A DNA stretch of 64,000 bases from Desulforamulus hydrothermalis Lam5 = DSM 18033 (lineage in GTDB: Bacteria > Bacillota > Desulfotomaculia > Desulfotomaculales > Desulfotomaculaceae): assembly GCF_000315365.1 (NCBI RefSeq), contig NZ_CAOS01000004.1, positions 51,759 through 115,758 of the forward strand. Direction: 5' to 3'. The notes below the pieces were generated by a model. That model saw nothing but the letters and a program-made list of their open reading frames with translations. It did no database searches and was not told the DNA's origin. This document shows, one piece after another, positions 28,668 through 37,475 of this stretch. The position numbers were made by a program, and so were the translations under genes. Numbering within the stretch: position 1 is the first letter of the stretch; every line of letters begins with the position of its first letter.

Positions 28668-30026
28668 TTGAAGGTATTGCTGTCATTTGTCGGGGAACAG
28701 GATCCCTATTCGGATAAGACAAGTGAAGAAGGTTCAATTGTTACTCTTTGCCGGCATCTCAAACCGGAAACAGTATACCTTTTTCCAACTGCAGCAGGAT
28801 TTAACGTGAGAAGTGAAACCCAGTCCAGGGCGGTAGACACAGAAAATTGGATTAAAAGTGAGGTCAGCAACCAGATTAATGTATTTATAAGACCGTTACC
28901 ATTTTCTGACCCTACTGATTATGCTGTTATTTTACCTTTAACCAGGAGAACAATAGAAGGGATTTTGCAAGAGACCAAACAAGTGGAATGTGAATTTCAT
29001 ATAAACTGTTCATCAGGAACACCTCAACTTAAAAGTACCTGGTTGATTCTGGCCAATGCCGGCATGTTAACAAATTGCCACTTATGGCAGGTGGCCAATC
29101 CACTGTATAATCAAGATAAGCGGATTAACCGTTTGGAAGTAACTTTTTTGGAAGAAGAAAACCTATTGGCTCGTATCAAACAATATGCCAGAGAGTTTTT
29201 GTTTCAAGGGATAGCACAGGAATGTGAAAGGCTTAAGGATATCACTTTATACTCTTACCGTAAAGAAAAGGCACAATTGCTGGCAAAAATATTCAAAGCA
29301 TATCAAAGCTGGGATTTAATCCGCTATAATGATGCTTACCAACGACTTAATAGCGTATATGTCGAGTCCTGTAAGGCCAGGGATTTATCAGAACTGGTTA
29401 ATGTTTTAGAACCTCAGGTGAAAGTACTGGCAGAACTAAAACAAAACCATGAGAGGGAAAATCAGTATAACCTGGTTGACCTGTATATGAATGCAAGACG
29501 TCGCTTGGTCAGGTCGGATTATACCGATGCTCTTTCCAGATTTTGGAGAATATATGAAGGTGTATTGTTCTACTATTTTAGAAAACATTATCAAATTGAA
29601 CCAAAGGATTTGCAAAACAGTCAAAATCAGAACTGCGTGCAAGCTATTTGGCAATCAAAATATTTTATTCAAGGCATAAAACAAATATCAATTGCTAATT
29701 CTGTTAAAATTCTCAAAGAAGTATTACAGGATAAAACTTTTAACAAATTAAATAAGCAAACTATTATGGTCAAACGGGGACAAACGTTCCAGTCTTTGGG
29801 AATCTTTGAGCTGTTAGAAGAACTTCGCGGTAAAAGAAATGAATCAATTGTTGCTCATGGAATGAAACCGATCACTGAGGATGACGCTATAAACTGTATT
29901 ACGGCTGCTGAAGCCATAATAAAAGGTTTTATTCCTGAAGCCAGTCAACTAATTACAAACTACCCCCTTGATCTTCTGCAAGTGTTAAAAGTAATTGAAG
30001 TTCTGGACAAAGCTTTTTCTTTATGA
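28668..30026 (+). CDS. csm6: Csm6-like CARF-HEPN ribonuclease
   Basis: This 452-residue protein has an N-terminal Rossmann-like CARF domain (KVLLSFVGEQDP at the start, HINCSSGTPQLKSTWLILAN near residue 120). The helical C-terminal HEPN domain carries RNESIVAHGM, the R-x6-H catalytic motif. In type III systems cyclic oligoadenylate made by Cas10 binds CARF and switches on non-specific RNA cleavage by HEPN. TTG 28668 is chosen because GGGAGG lies 7 bases upstream, within the end of csm4. It occupies the place where csm5 would normally precede csm6. Confidence 0.87.
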   Translation: MKVLLSFVGEQDPYSDKTSEEGSIVTLCRHLKPETVYLFPTAAGFNVRSETQSRAVDTENWIKSEVSNQINVFIRPLPFSDPTDYAVILPLTRRTIEGILQETKQVECEFHINCSSGTPQLKSTWLILANAGMLTNCHLWQVANPLYNQDKRINRLEVTFLEEENLLARIKQYAREFLFQGIAQECERLKDITLYSYRKEKAQLLAKIFKAYQSWDLIRYNDAYQRLNSVYVESCKARDLSELVNVLEPQVKVLAELKQNHERENQYNLVDLYMNARRRLVRSDYTDALSRFWRIYEGVLFYYFRKHYQIEPKDLQNSQNQNCVQAIWQSKYFIQGIKQISIANSVKILKEVLQDKTFNKLNKQTIMVKRGQTFQSLGIFELLEELRGKRNESIVAHGMKPITEDDAINCITAAEAIIKGFIPEASQLITNYPLDLLQVLKVIEVLDKAFSL

Positions 30027-30132
30027 CTTTAAACATATTTCTGTGAAGGTATGGTAAAAAGAGAATTCATTGCAGGAGATTATAAAGTTACCTCGATACT
30101 GGAGAAATTTAATATATCATCTTAAGCATACA

Positions 30133-30172
30133 AACGCCCGGGATATGGCTTAGTTGCCTGCCCGGGCGTTCT
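30133..30172. terminator. Bidirectional terminator between the csm operon and licA
   Basis: AACGCCCGGG (from 30133) and CCCGGGCGTT (ending 30170) form a perfect 10-bp stem around an 18-base loop between two converging genes. No long T run flanks it on the plus side. A short A run (AAA, preceded by CAT) lies on the other side. Confidence 0.65.
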
Positions 30173-30199
30173 ATGTTTGGCTAATCGGTGACAGATAAC

Positions 30200-31114
30200 T
30201 TAAAGCGTAACCATGTCGGCAATTAAACAATGGGTATGTTGGGTTAATGCTTTAATATTTTTGCGAAAACGTTCGTAGCGGAAACAACAATATTCCAAAA
30301 AGTCGTCGCCGTTATAATGCCTGATTAAGGCCCATACTGTCCAAAGCAAATCCTGAGCTGCCATAAAGCCTTTTATTTTTGCTTCCTCTTCAGGGGTCAG
30401 CGGGCGGTTGAAATATTTTTCAATTAAAAAATCTATGGCTTCAGCAGGCAGTTTGGATTCAATGATGTAAGCTGCCACATCCCAGCAAGGGTCGTTCATG
30501 CCTGAATACTCCCAGTCAATAAGATATATCCTTCCTCTTTCATCAATAAGAAAGTTTTCAGGTACAGTATCGTTATGACAGGGGGCCAGTATAGTATTTT
30601 TAATATTTTGCCGGAAAAAATCAAACAATTGATTTTTCAGACCATGGTAATCAAAGAAAAAATCGCCGCGCTGCTTTTGAATAATTTGTTCATATTTAGC
30701 CAGCTCTGTTGGCCAATCGAAACGGTTTGGGAAATGCTTTGGCAAAGAATGAATTTTTTTCATTATATTAGCAACAGAAGATAAATTTTGCGGCAAACAG
30801 GGGTTGGCTTGAGCTATGTTCAGGCTGTTATCAATATAAACACTTATTTTAATACCGCTGACTTCATCAAAAAAAATACAATCAGAGTTTACACCAAACT
30901 CTGAGGCGATATTATTATTTATCCTTTCAATAGAACGATCAATGATCTGTTCTGTCATACCGCCCGGCTGCCTGATTACATATTCAGTACCCTTAATATT
31001 CATTATATAGTTGTAATTGGTAAGCCCGCCGGCAAAACAAGTTTTGTCAAACACAATGCTATCATCGTGAAAAACTTGGCGTAACTTTTCTTGAACTAAA
31101 TCTTCAATCCTCAT
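30200..31114 (-). CDS. licA: LicA-type choline kinase family phosphotransferase
   Basis: This 304-residue protein has the choline/aminoglycoside kinase fold. GGLTNYNYIMNI is the nucleotide loop, and YVIRQPGG supplies the ATP-binding region. CHNDTVPENFLI is the Brenner catalytic motif, followed by IDWEYSGMNDPCWDVA. The last two are the LicA/choline kinase form rather than the antibiotic-resistance form. It would phosphorylate choline (or ethanolamine) in the cytoplasm. I chose ATG 31114 because GGAG lies 6 bases upstream; TTG 31126 overlaps that site. It is transcribed away from the choline-type microcompartment operon that starts 400 bases to the right. Confidence 0.85.
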   Translation of the reverse strand: MRIEDLVQEKLRQVFHDDSIVFDKTCFAGGLTNYNYIMNIKGTEYVIRQPGGMTEQIIDRSIERINNNIASEFGVNSDCIFFDEVSGIKISVYIDNSLNIAQANPCLPQNLSSVANIMKKIHSLPKHFPNRFDWPTELAKYEQIIQKQRGDFFFDYHGLKNQLFDFFRQNIKNTILAPCHNDTVPENFLIDERGRIYLIDWEYSGMNDPCWDVAAYIIESKLPAEAIDFLIEKYFNRPLTPEEEAKIKGFMAAQDLLWTVWALIRHYNGDDFLEYCCFRYERFRKNIKALTQHTHCLIADMVTL

Positions 31115-31158
31115 ACATAACTCCAACTAAATGATTATGAAAGGTATATTGTTTATTT

Positions 31159-31187
31159 ACTATAGCAGAAAAAGTTCACAAGATCAA
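31159..31187 (-). promoter_or_regulatory. Promoter of licA
   Basis: On the minus strand TTGATC (31187-31182) and TATAGT (31164-31159) are separated by 17 bases, about 45 bases before the chosen licA start. Confidence 0.6.
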
Positions 31188-31519
31188 TGATTTGGACGGT
31201 GCTGGTTAAAAGTAAGTTTAATCGGTATATATTTGACACAAAACATTCATAATTTGGCATCTAATTACTGAATTTATCAAACCAGATTAAACCATAATTA
31301 AATTTTTGTCCGGATTTTTCAATTAAGTCGATTTAGTTCAATAACCGATTTTCACTAGACACAATAATGCTAATCATACATATTCATTATTCAAAAAATT
31401 TTCTCCTTCCTGCGCTATTATTAAATTGAAAATAATCAAACAAATTGTCCGACAATTTTGTTTGCAGGCCCAAAAGGTGGGCAACCCGGGAAGAAATTTG
31501 AGCAAGGGGAGTTGTATTA
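31188..31519. other. Intergenic control region of the microcompartment operon
   Basis: About 330 A+T-rich bases separate licA from the first shell gene, with no credible gene. A TTGACA at 31230 has no good -10 at normal spacing, so no plus-strand housekeeping promoter is called. An inverted repeat ATTGTC-C-GACAAT, extended on both sides, lies at 31441-31460, about 60 bases before the first start codon. It could be an operator or a leader hairpin. Confidence 0.5.
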
Positions 31520-31819
31520 ATGAAATACCATGGCGAAGAAGCGTTGGGGCTGATTGAAACAAGAGGCATGGTGCCGGCGATTCAAGCGGTTGATGTAATG
31601 TGCAAAACCGCGGATGTGGTGCTTGTTTCTTTTGAAAACATGGGTTCCGGGCTTGTCACGGTTATGGTTAAAGGTGATGTTGCTGCGGTGAGGTCGGCGG
31701 TAGAACAAGGGGCAGCCGCAGCTGCTGCCATAGGCGAGCTGACGGCGTATAACGTCATGCCGCGTCCCATTAGCCGGGTAGGTAAAATTGTTTCCAGACA
31801 TGACATTGATGCGGAGTAA
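31520..31819 (+). CDS. Microcompartment hexameric shell protein (BMC-H)
   Basis: This 99-residue single BMC-domain protein has the EutM/PduA pattern: [27 protein letters not shown], then SGLVTVMVKGDVAAVRSAVEQG, then NVMPRPI near the end. Six copies should form a flat hexagonal tile with a central pore. It is the first gene of the long operon, preceded by GGGGAG, and is followed 27 bases later by a second BMC-H gene. Confidence 0.97.
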   Translation: MKYHGEEALGLIETRGMVPAIQAVDVMCKTADVVLVSFENMGSGLVTVMVKGDVAAVRSAVEQGAAAAAAIGELTAYNVMPRPISRVGKIVSRHDIDAE

Positions 31820-31846
31820 GAAATTAAAATTTGGAGGAGCAGCCGC

Positions 31847-32137
31847 ATGAATAAAAATGAAGCTTTGGGATTTATTGAAACCTACAGTTTGGTTTCGGTG
31901 CTGGAAGCTGCGGATGCCATGTGCAAGGCGGCGGATGTAGAATTGGTCGGTTATGAAAACGTGGCTTCCGGTTTAATTTCTGTGGTGGTACGTGGTGACG
32001 TAGGAGCAGTCAAAACGGCGGTGGAGGCCGGCGTTAAGGCTGCTGAAAAGGTGGGCAAGGTCTACAGCTCCAACGTTATTGCCCGGCCGCATCAGGATGT
32101 AGAAAAGATTGTTGCCAGATACGTGATTGATTGGTAA
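31847..32137 (+). CDS. Microcompartment hexameric shell protein (BMC-H), second copy
   Basis: This 96-residue BMC-domain protein differs from its neighbour mainly at the pore and N-terminal helix ([47 protein letters not shown]). Tandem paralogous hexamers are usual in glycyl-radical microcompartments and allow mixed facets. GGAGGAG precedes the ATG. Confidence 0.97.
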   Translation: MNKNEALGFIETYSLVSVLEAADAMCKAADVELVGYENVASGLISVVVRGDVGAVKTAVEAGVKAAEKVGKVYSSNVIARPHQDVEKIVARYVIDW

Positions 32138-32175
32138 TAAGCCAGGTATGGGAGAGCGGAAAGGAGGGGAGAAGG

Positions 32176-33669
32176 ATGCATCGAATTGACAACGACTTGC
32201 TTTCCGTCCAAGAGGCTCGCATTCTTGTAGAAAACGCTCGGGAAGCACAGAAGGTGCTGGCCGCCTTTCCCCAGGAGAGGTTGGATAAAATTGTCCGGCG
32301 TATGGCTGAAGAGGTATTAAAATACGCCAAGGAACTGGCTGTCATGTCCTGTGAAGAAACGGGTTTTGGCAGATGGCAAGACAAGTTTGTTAAAAATGTC
32401 TTTGTCAGTGATTTTCTCTACAAGAAAATCAGGGATATGAAAGTGGTTGGCATTATCGGCGAAGATAAAGTCAATCAAACCATGGATATCGGGGTGCCCG
32501 TCGGTGTAATTGTTGCTTTGCCGCCGTCAACCAATCCTGTGTCCACTACCATATACAAAACATTAATTGCTGTTAAATCCGGCAATGCCATTATTTTTTC
32601 ACCGCATCCAAAGGCGAAAAGAACCATTGGCAAGGTGCTTGATATATTAATTCGGGCAGCGGAAGACAGCGGCCTGCCCAGCGGCGCTGTTGGCTATTTG
32701 CGGACACTGGCCCATGACGGAACCGTGGCTTTAATGAACCACCCGGACACCTCGCTTATTTTAATTACCGGGGTGCCCAAGCTGGTTCAGGCAGCCTATA
32801 AATCCGGCAAACCAACCATTTATGGTGGGCCGGGTAACGGTCCGGCCTTTATTGAGCGTTCCGCTGATATAAAAAAGGCGGTAGCGGATATTATTGCCAG
32901 CAGAACCTTTGATTACGGAGTTGTTTCGGCTTCCGAACAATCCATCGTGGCCGAAGAATGTATAGCCGATGAAGTAAGGCGGGAGCTGAAGCGAAACGGA
33001 GCTTACTTCATGTCCGCCCTGGAATCGGAAAGGCTCAGCAAATACTTTTACCGCCGTGACGGCAGCTTAAATCCCGAAATTGTCGGCAGGCCGGCCTATG
33101 AACTGGCACAGCGCATCGGCATTACCGTGCCGGAGGATACCACCGTATTAATATCAGAACAAAAATATGTGTCTCCCACTAACCCTTATTCCCGGGAAAA
33201 ACTTTGTCCGGTGCTGGCCTTTTACGTAGAAAAAGACTGGCGCAATGCCTGTGAGAAATGTATAGAGTTGCTTATTAATGAGGGCTTGGGTCATACGCTG
33301 ATTATTCATTCGCAAAACGAGCAAGTGATACGGGAATTTGCCCTTAAAAAGCCGGTCTCGAGGGTGCTGGTAAATACCCCTGCCACGCTGGGCGGCATAG
33401 GAGCAACTACCAATTTGTTTCCGGCCTTAACCCTGGGCACGGGGGCTGCGGGCGGCGGGTATACTTCTGACAACATTTCCCCCATGAACCTGGTTAATAT
33501 CCGGAAAGTCGGCTATGGTGTACGGCAGTTGGCGGATGTAACTAACGTTGGCTGGGTTGGGGAAGTTTTAAATAACGGCAACCATAGCCCTGCCGGCGAA
33601 AGCGCGCATGATTTAAAAGAGTTGCTTGAAGAGTTAGTTAAGCGTCTTAGGCAGTGCGGGAACAATTGA
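32176..33669 (+). CDS. Aldehyde dehydrogenase homologue lacking the catalytic cysteine
   Basis: This 497-residue protein is clearly in the EutE/PduP CoA-acylating aldehyde dehydrogenase family (PPSTNPVSTTIYKTLIAVKSGN, FSPHPKAKRT, YGGPGNGPAFIE). At the nucleophile position it has Ser251 in FDYGVVSASEQS, where the second homologue in this operon has Cys251 in FDNGTICASEQA. The codon is TCG, two changes from Cys, so a single sequencing error is unlikely. It may be structural, or act on something other than acyl-CoA formation. ATG 32176 follows AAAGGAGGGGAG; the longer in-frame start at 32131 overlaps the previous gene. Confidence 0.93.
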   Translation: MHRIDNDLLSVQEARILVENAREAQKVLAAFPQERLDKIVRRMAEEVLKYAKELAVMSCEETGFGRWQDKFVKNVFVSDFLYKKIRDMKVVGIIGEDKVNQTMDIGVPVGVIVALPPSTNPVSTTIYKTLIAVKSGNAIIFSPHPKAKRTIGKVLDILIRAAEDSGLPSGAVGYLRTLAHDGTVALMNHPDTSLILITGVPKLVQAAYKSGKPTIYGGPGNGPAFIERSADIKKAVADIIASRTFDYGVVSASEQSIVAEECIADEVRRELKRNGAYFMSALESERLSKYFYRRDGSLNPEIVGRPAYELAQRIGITVPEDTTVLISEQKYVSPTNPYSREKLCPVLAFYVEKDWRNACEKCIELLINEGLGHTLIIHSQNEQVIREFALKKPVSRVLVNTPATLGGIGATTNLFPALTLGTGAAGGGYTSDNISPMNLVNIRKVGYGVRQLADVTNVGWVGEVLNNGNHSPAGESAHDLKELLEELVKRLRQCGNN

Positions 33670-33681
33670 GGTGACGACAGA

Positions 33682-34818
33682 ATGAAACGTTTTACCATTA
33701 TGCCCAAGATTTATTTTAATGAAGGATCCATGCAATTTCTCAAAGAAATCAAAGGGTCCTTTGCCTTTATTGTATCTGACGCAATTATGGAGAAGTTGGG
33801 GTATCTGCAAAAAGCCATAGATTACCTGGCTGAAGCAGGTTTAAAGACAGCGGTTTTTACCGATGTACGACCCGACCCGGATGTCAAAGTAATTGCGGCA
33901 GGCATGCAGAAGTACCTGGCTGCCCAGGCGGATGTTGTGGTTGCGCTGGGCGGCGGTTCTGTCATTGACGCGGCCAAAGGTATTTTATATTCCCTGTGGC
34001 AGTTTAAAAAAGCCGCCGGCGAGGAATTTAAAAAGCCCCTGTTTATTGCTATACCCTCCACCAGTGGCACCGGTTCTGAAGTGACCAACTTTTCGGTGAT
34101 AACTGCTGACGGGCAAAAAGTAGTCATTGTGGACGAGTGGATGGCGCCGGACATCGCCATACTTGATTCTACCTGCATCCAGCATGTTCCCCAGCCGGTG
34201 GTGGCAGATACCGGTATGGATGCGCTGGTGCATGCTATTGAAGCATACGTTTCCACAGAGGCCACTCCTTGTACAGATGCCCTGGCAGAAAAGGCAGTTC
34301 AGTTAATTTTTGAAAATCTTAAAACATTGTATAACGATACGGGCAATGTAACTGCCCGGGAACGCATGCAAAATGCCTCGTGTATAGCCGGCATGGCCTT
34401 TACCAACGCAGGCTTGGGCATCAACCACAGCCTGGCGCACGCCCTGGGAGGAACTTTTCATATACCTCACGGACGGGCCAATGCTCTCTTGCTAAGTGCG
34501 GTGATCGAGTATAATGCTGATTTGAACAATCCCGACAGCCGGCACGTGGCCGAAAGATACGCCAGGTTAGCGAACGTAATAAACCTGCCTGCCCGTACAT
34601 ACCGGGAAGGGGTCGTGAACTTCCTGCAGGCCGTTAAAGACTTGAAGAAGTCACTGGGAATACCGGACGGCATAAGCCAATTAGGTATCGACAAAAACAA
34701 ATTTGAGGATCAATTAGCCAATATGGCTCTAATTGCTCTCAATGACCGGTGTACCGCAACTAATCCCAAACAACCTTCTCAAGAAGACTTAAGGAAAATT
34801 CTATGTAAATCATTTTAA
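33682..34818 (+). CDS. Iron-containing alcohol dehydrogenase of the microcompartment
   Basis: This 378-residue group III alcohol dehydrogenase has the nucleotide motif GGGSVIDAAKGI, then GTGSEVTNF, and the metal ligands in DTGMDALVHAIEAY and GLGINHSLAHALGGTFHIPHGRAN. It would reduce acetaldehyde to ethanol with NADH, regenerating NAD+ inside the compartment (PduQ/CutO role). It begins 12 bases after the Ser251 aldehyde dehydrogenase homologue and precedes the glycyl radical enzyme. Confidence 0.93.
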   Translation: MKRFTIMPKIYFNEGSMQFLKEIKGSFAFIVSDAIMEKLGYLQKAIDYLAEAGLKTAVFTDVRPDPDVKVIAAGMQKYLAAQADVVVALGGGSVIDAAKGILYSLWQFKKAAGEEFKKPLFIAIPSTSGTGSEVTNFSVITADGQKVVIVDEWMAPDIAILDSTCIQHVPQPVVADTGMDALVHAIEAYVSTEATPCTDALAEKAVQLIFENLKTLYNDTGNVTARERMQNASCIAGMAFTNAGLGINHSLAHALGGTFHIPHGRANALLLSAVIEYNADLNNPDSRHVAERYARLANVINLPARTYREGVVNFLQAVKDLKKSLGIPDGISQLGIDKNKFEDQLANMALIALNDRCTATNPKQPSQEDLRKILCKSF

Positions 34819-34852
34819 ATGTTGCTAAATAAACAAAAAGGAGGACGGACGG

Positions 34853-37396
34853 TTGGATATTAAAGAATTCGCAAGTAAATTTGCGGATGCCACAAAACAC
34901 CTATCCCCCGAAGAAACAGCCGCCATTATGAAGCTGTTTCAGGGAATTACCAAAGAACTATCCGCAAACAGTCCGGCAGCTAAGCAAACCGCCAAATCAC
35001 CGGCGTTCGAAGGTGAAATCACAGGACTGACACCGCGCCTGGAACGATTGCGCGCGAATTACTTAAAGGCTAAGCCCAGTGTCAGCATCCATCGTGCCAT
35101 TGCCTTTACCCAGGTAACCAAAGAAAACGAAGGACTGCCCAAAATTTTGTTGCGGGCCAAGTGTTTCAGAAGGGCTTGCGAAACAGCGCCCCTGCTGATT
35201 CAAAAGGACGAGCTGATTGTGGGGCACCCCTGCGGCAAACCGCGGGCCGGGGCAGTATCGCCGGATATTGCCTGGAGATGGATTCGTGATGAATTGGACA
35301 CCATGTCCACCAGACCGCAGGACCCATATGAAATTAGCGAAGAGGACAAGCGTATACTGCGGGAAGAGATTTTCCCCTATTGGGAAGGCAAAAGTGTTGA
35401 TGAGGTTTGCCAGAAACAATATGAGGAAGCCGGTCTGTGGTCTTTTTCTGGCGAAGCCTTCGTCAGCGATCTTTCTTATCACCAGATAAACGGCGGCGGC
35501 GATACCTGCCCGGGCTATGACGTAATCCTGGTTAAAAAGGGTATCAATGGTATTAAAAGGGAAGCCATGGAAAAGCTCAGTCAATTATCCATGGAAAACC
35601 CGGAAGATATCGACAAGATTTACTTTTATAAAGCAGCCATTGAAACTTGTGAAGGCGTCTTAGCCTATGCTAAGCGGCTTTCTGATTATGCCAGAGAACT
35701 GGCGGACAAAGAGCCTGACGCCACCCGCCAAGCCGAGTTGTATAAAATTGCCGATATCTTAACCAACGTACCGGCTAATCCGCCCCGCACCTTCCACGAG
35801 GCATTGCAATCTGTCTGGACTTTGCAATCGTTGTTTGTGGTGGAAGAAAACCAAACCGGTATCTCACTTGGCCGTTTAGACCAGTACATTTATCCCATGT
35901 TCAAAGCTGACCTGGAAGCCGGTCGCCTGAATAAACTGGAAGCCTTTGAATTGTTGAGCTGCTTCTTTATCAAATGTTCTGAAATTATGTGGCTGAACAG
36001 TGCTGCCGGTGCCAAGTATTTTGCCGGCTACCAGCCCTTTGTCAACTGCACGGTTGGCGGGCAAAAAAGAACCGGCGGCGATGCCACCAATGAGCTGACT
36101 TACCTGATTATGGATGCCATCCGCTTAACCAAGGTATATCAGCCCTCCCTGGCTTGCCGGATTCACAACAAATCACCGCAGAAGTATCTCAAGAAAATTG
36201 TTGATGTCATTAAAGCAGGGCTTGGTTTCCCGGCCTGCCACTTTGATGACACCCACATTAAAATGATGCTGGCCAAAGGCTTCTCCATTGAGGATGCCAG
36301 GGACTACTGCTTAATGGGTTGCGTTGAGCCGCAGAAATCAGGCCGGATTTATCAATGGACATCCACCGGTTACACCCAGTGGCCCATCGCCATCGAATTT
36401 GTTTTCACCCGCGGCGTCATGAGATGGTGCGGCAAAAAGGAAGGTCTTGATACCGGCGACCTGGACAACTTTAAGACCTATGAAGAATTTGACGCAGCCT
36501 GCAAAAAGCAAATTGAACACATTATTCGCTTATCTGCCATCGGCACGGTAATCAGCCAACGGGTGCACAGAGACCTTGCTCCCAAACCGCTGATGTCTAT
36601 TCTGGTTGAAGGTTGCATGGAAAAAGGTAAAGATGTAACCAGCGGCGGTGCCCTGGTTAACTACGGCCCTGGCATTGTCTTCTCCGGTTTGGGAACTTAT
36701 GCCGATTCCATGGCCGCAGTTAAAAAGCTGGTATTTGATGACAAGAAATATACCCTGAAACAAATTCGGGATGCCCTGGACGCAAACTTTGAAGGCTACG
36801 AAGCCGTTCGCACAGATTGTTTAAATGCGCCCAAATATGGTAATGATGATGACTATGCAGACTTCATTGCCGCCGATATTATTAACTGGACCGAGCGGGT
36901 TCTTAACACTTACAAAATGCTGTATTCCCGCTTCTCCTTAGGCACCTTGTCCATTTCCAACAACACACCCTTTGGCGAACTTACCGGTGCCACACCTAAC
37001 GGGCGGCTTGCCTGGAGCCCCCTGTCAGACGGCATCAGTCCCACCCAGGGTGCGGATAAATATGGCCCCACAGCCATTATTAAATCGGTCAGCAAGCTGA
37101 GCAACGAGTCCATGAACATTGGCATGGTGCACAACTTCAAGCTCTTGCGGGGTATTTTGGAAACGCCGGAAGGAGAAAACGGACTGATTACCCTGCTGCG
37201 CACTGCATCTATTCTTGGCAACGGCCAAATGCAATTCAGTTATGTTGACAATGAAATCTTGAAAAAAGCCCAGGCCGAGCCGGATAAGTACCGCGACTTA
37301 ATTATCCGGGTAGCCGGTTACAGCGCTTACTTCGTTGAACTGTGCAAGGAAGTTCAGGATGAAATTATCAGCAGAACGGTTTTGGATAAGTTTTAA
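34853..37396 (+). CDS. cutC: Glycyl radical enzyme, choline trimethylamine-lyase
   Basis: This 847-residue enzyme has the radical site RVAGYSAYF with Gly822 and the thiyl Cys490 with Glu492 in [12 protein letters not shown]. The next segment, [13 protein letters not shown], and [10 protein letters not shown] (Tyr209, Asp217) match the choline pocket of Desulfovibrio CutC as I remember it (Asp216, Cys489, Glu491, Gly821). It would split choline into trimethylamine and acetaldehyde. The first 50 residues form a helix plus linker that may target it into the shell. The isethionate lyase and diol dehydratase relatives should differ in these pocket residues. TTG 34853 follows AAGGAGG. Confidence 0.88.
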   Translation: MDIKEFASKFADATKHLSPEETAAIMKLFQGITKELSANSPAAKQTAKSPAFEGEITGLTPRLERLRANYLKAKPSVSIHRAIAFTQVTKENEGLPKILLRAKCFRRACETAPLLIQKDELIVGHPCGKPRAGAVSPDIAWRWIRDELDTMSTRPQDPYEISEEDKRILREEIFPYWEGKSVDEVCQKQYEEAGLWSFSGEAFVSDLSYHQINGGGDTCPGYDVILVKKGINGIKREAMEKLSQLSMENPEDIDKIYFYKAAIETCEGVLAYAKRLSDYARELADKEPDATRQAELYKIADILTNVPANPPRTFHEALQSVWTLQSLFVVEENQTGISLGRLDQYIYPMFKADLEAGRLNKLEAFELLSCFFIKCSEIMWLNSAAGAKYFAGYQPFVNCTVGGQKRTGGDATNELTYLIMDAIRLTKVYQPSLACRIHNKSPQKYLKKIVDVIKAGLGFPACHFDDTHIKMMLAKGFSIEDARDYCLMGCVEPQKSGRIYQWTSTGYTQWPIAIEFVFTRGVMRWCGKKEGLDTGDLDNFKTYEEFDAACKKQIEHIIRLSAIGTVISQRVHRDLAPKPLMSILVEGCMEKGKDVTSGGALVNYGPGIVFSGLGTYADSMAAVKKLVFDDKKYTLKQIRDALDANFEGYEAVRTDCLNAPKYGNDDDYADFIAADIINWTERVLNTYKMLYSRFSLGTLSISNNTPFGELTGATPNGRLAWSPLSDGISPTQGADKYGPTAIIKSVSKLSNESMNIGMVHNFKLLRGILETPEGENGLITLLRTASILGNGQMQFSYVDNEILKKAQAEPDKYRDLIIRVAGYSAYFVELCKEVQDEIISRTVLDKF

Positions 37397-37475
37397 TTAG
37401 CTGTCTATCTGCGGAATATCTGAAGAAACTGACTTCTTCAGGTATTCCGCCCAATAAGGAGGGAGAGAAGTCCAC

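Noticed and set aside
28668..30026. The last csm gene being Csm5
   Set aside because: Its N-terminus is a CARF-type Rossmann domain and its C-terminus carries an HEPN R-x6-H motif; no RAMP glycine-rich loop was seen.
31230..31260. TTGACA upstream of the shell operon as a sigma-A promoter
   Set aside because: No acceptable -10 box lies 16-18 bases downstream.
34853..37396. Isethionate sulfite-lyase or propanediol dehydratase as the identity of the glycyl radical enzyme
   Set aside because: The pocket segments with Asp217, Tyr209 and [12 protein letters not shown] follow CutC, and no sulfite-handling genes are nearby; phylogeny would settle it.
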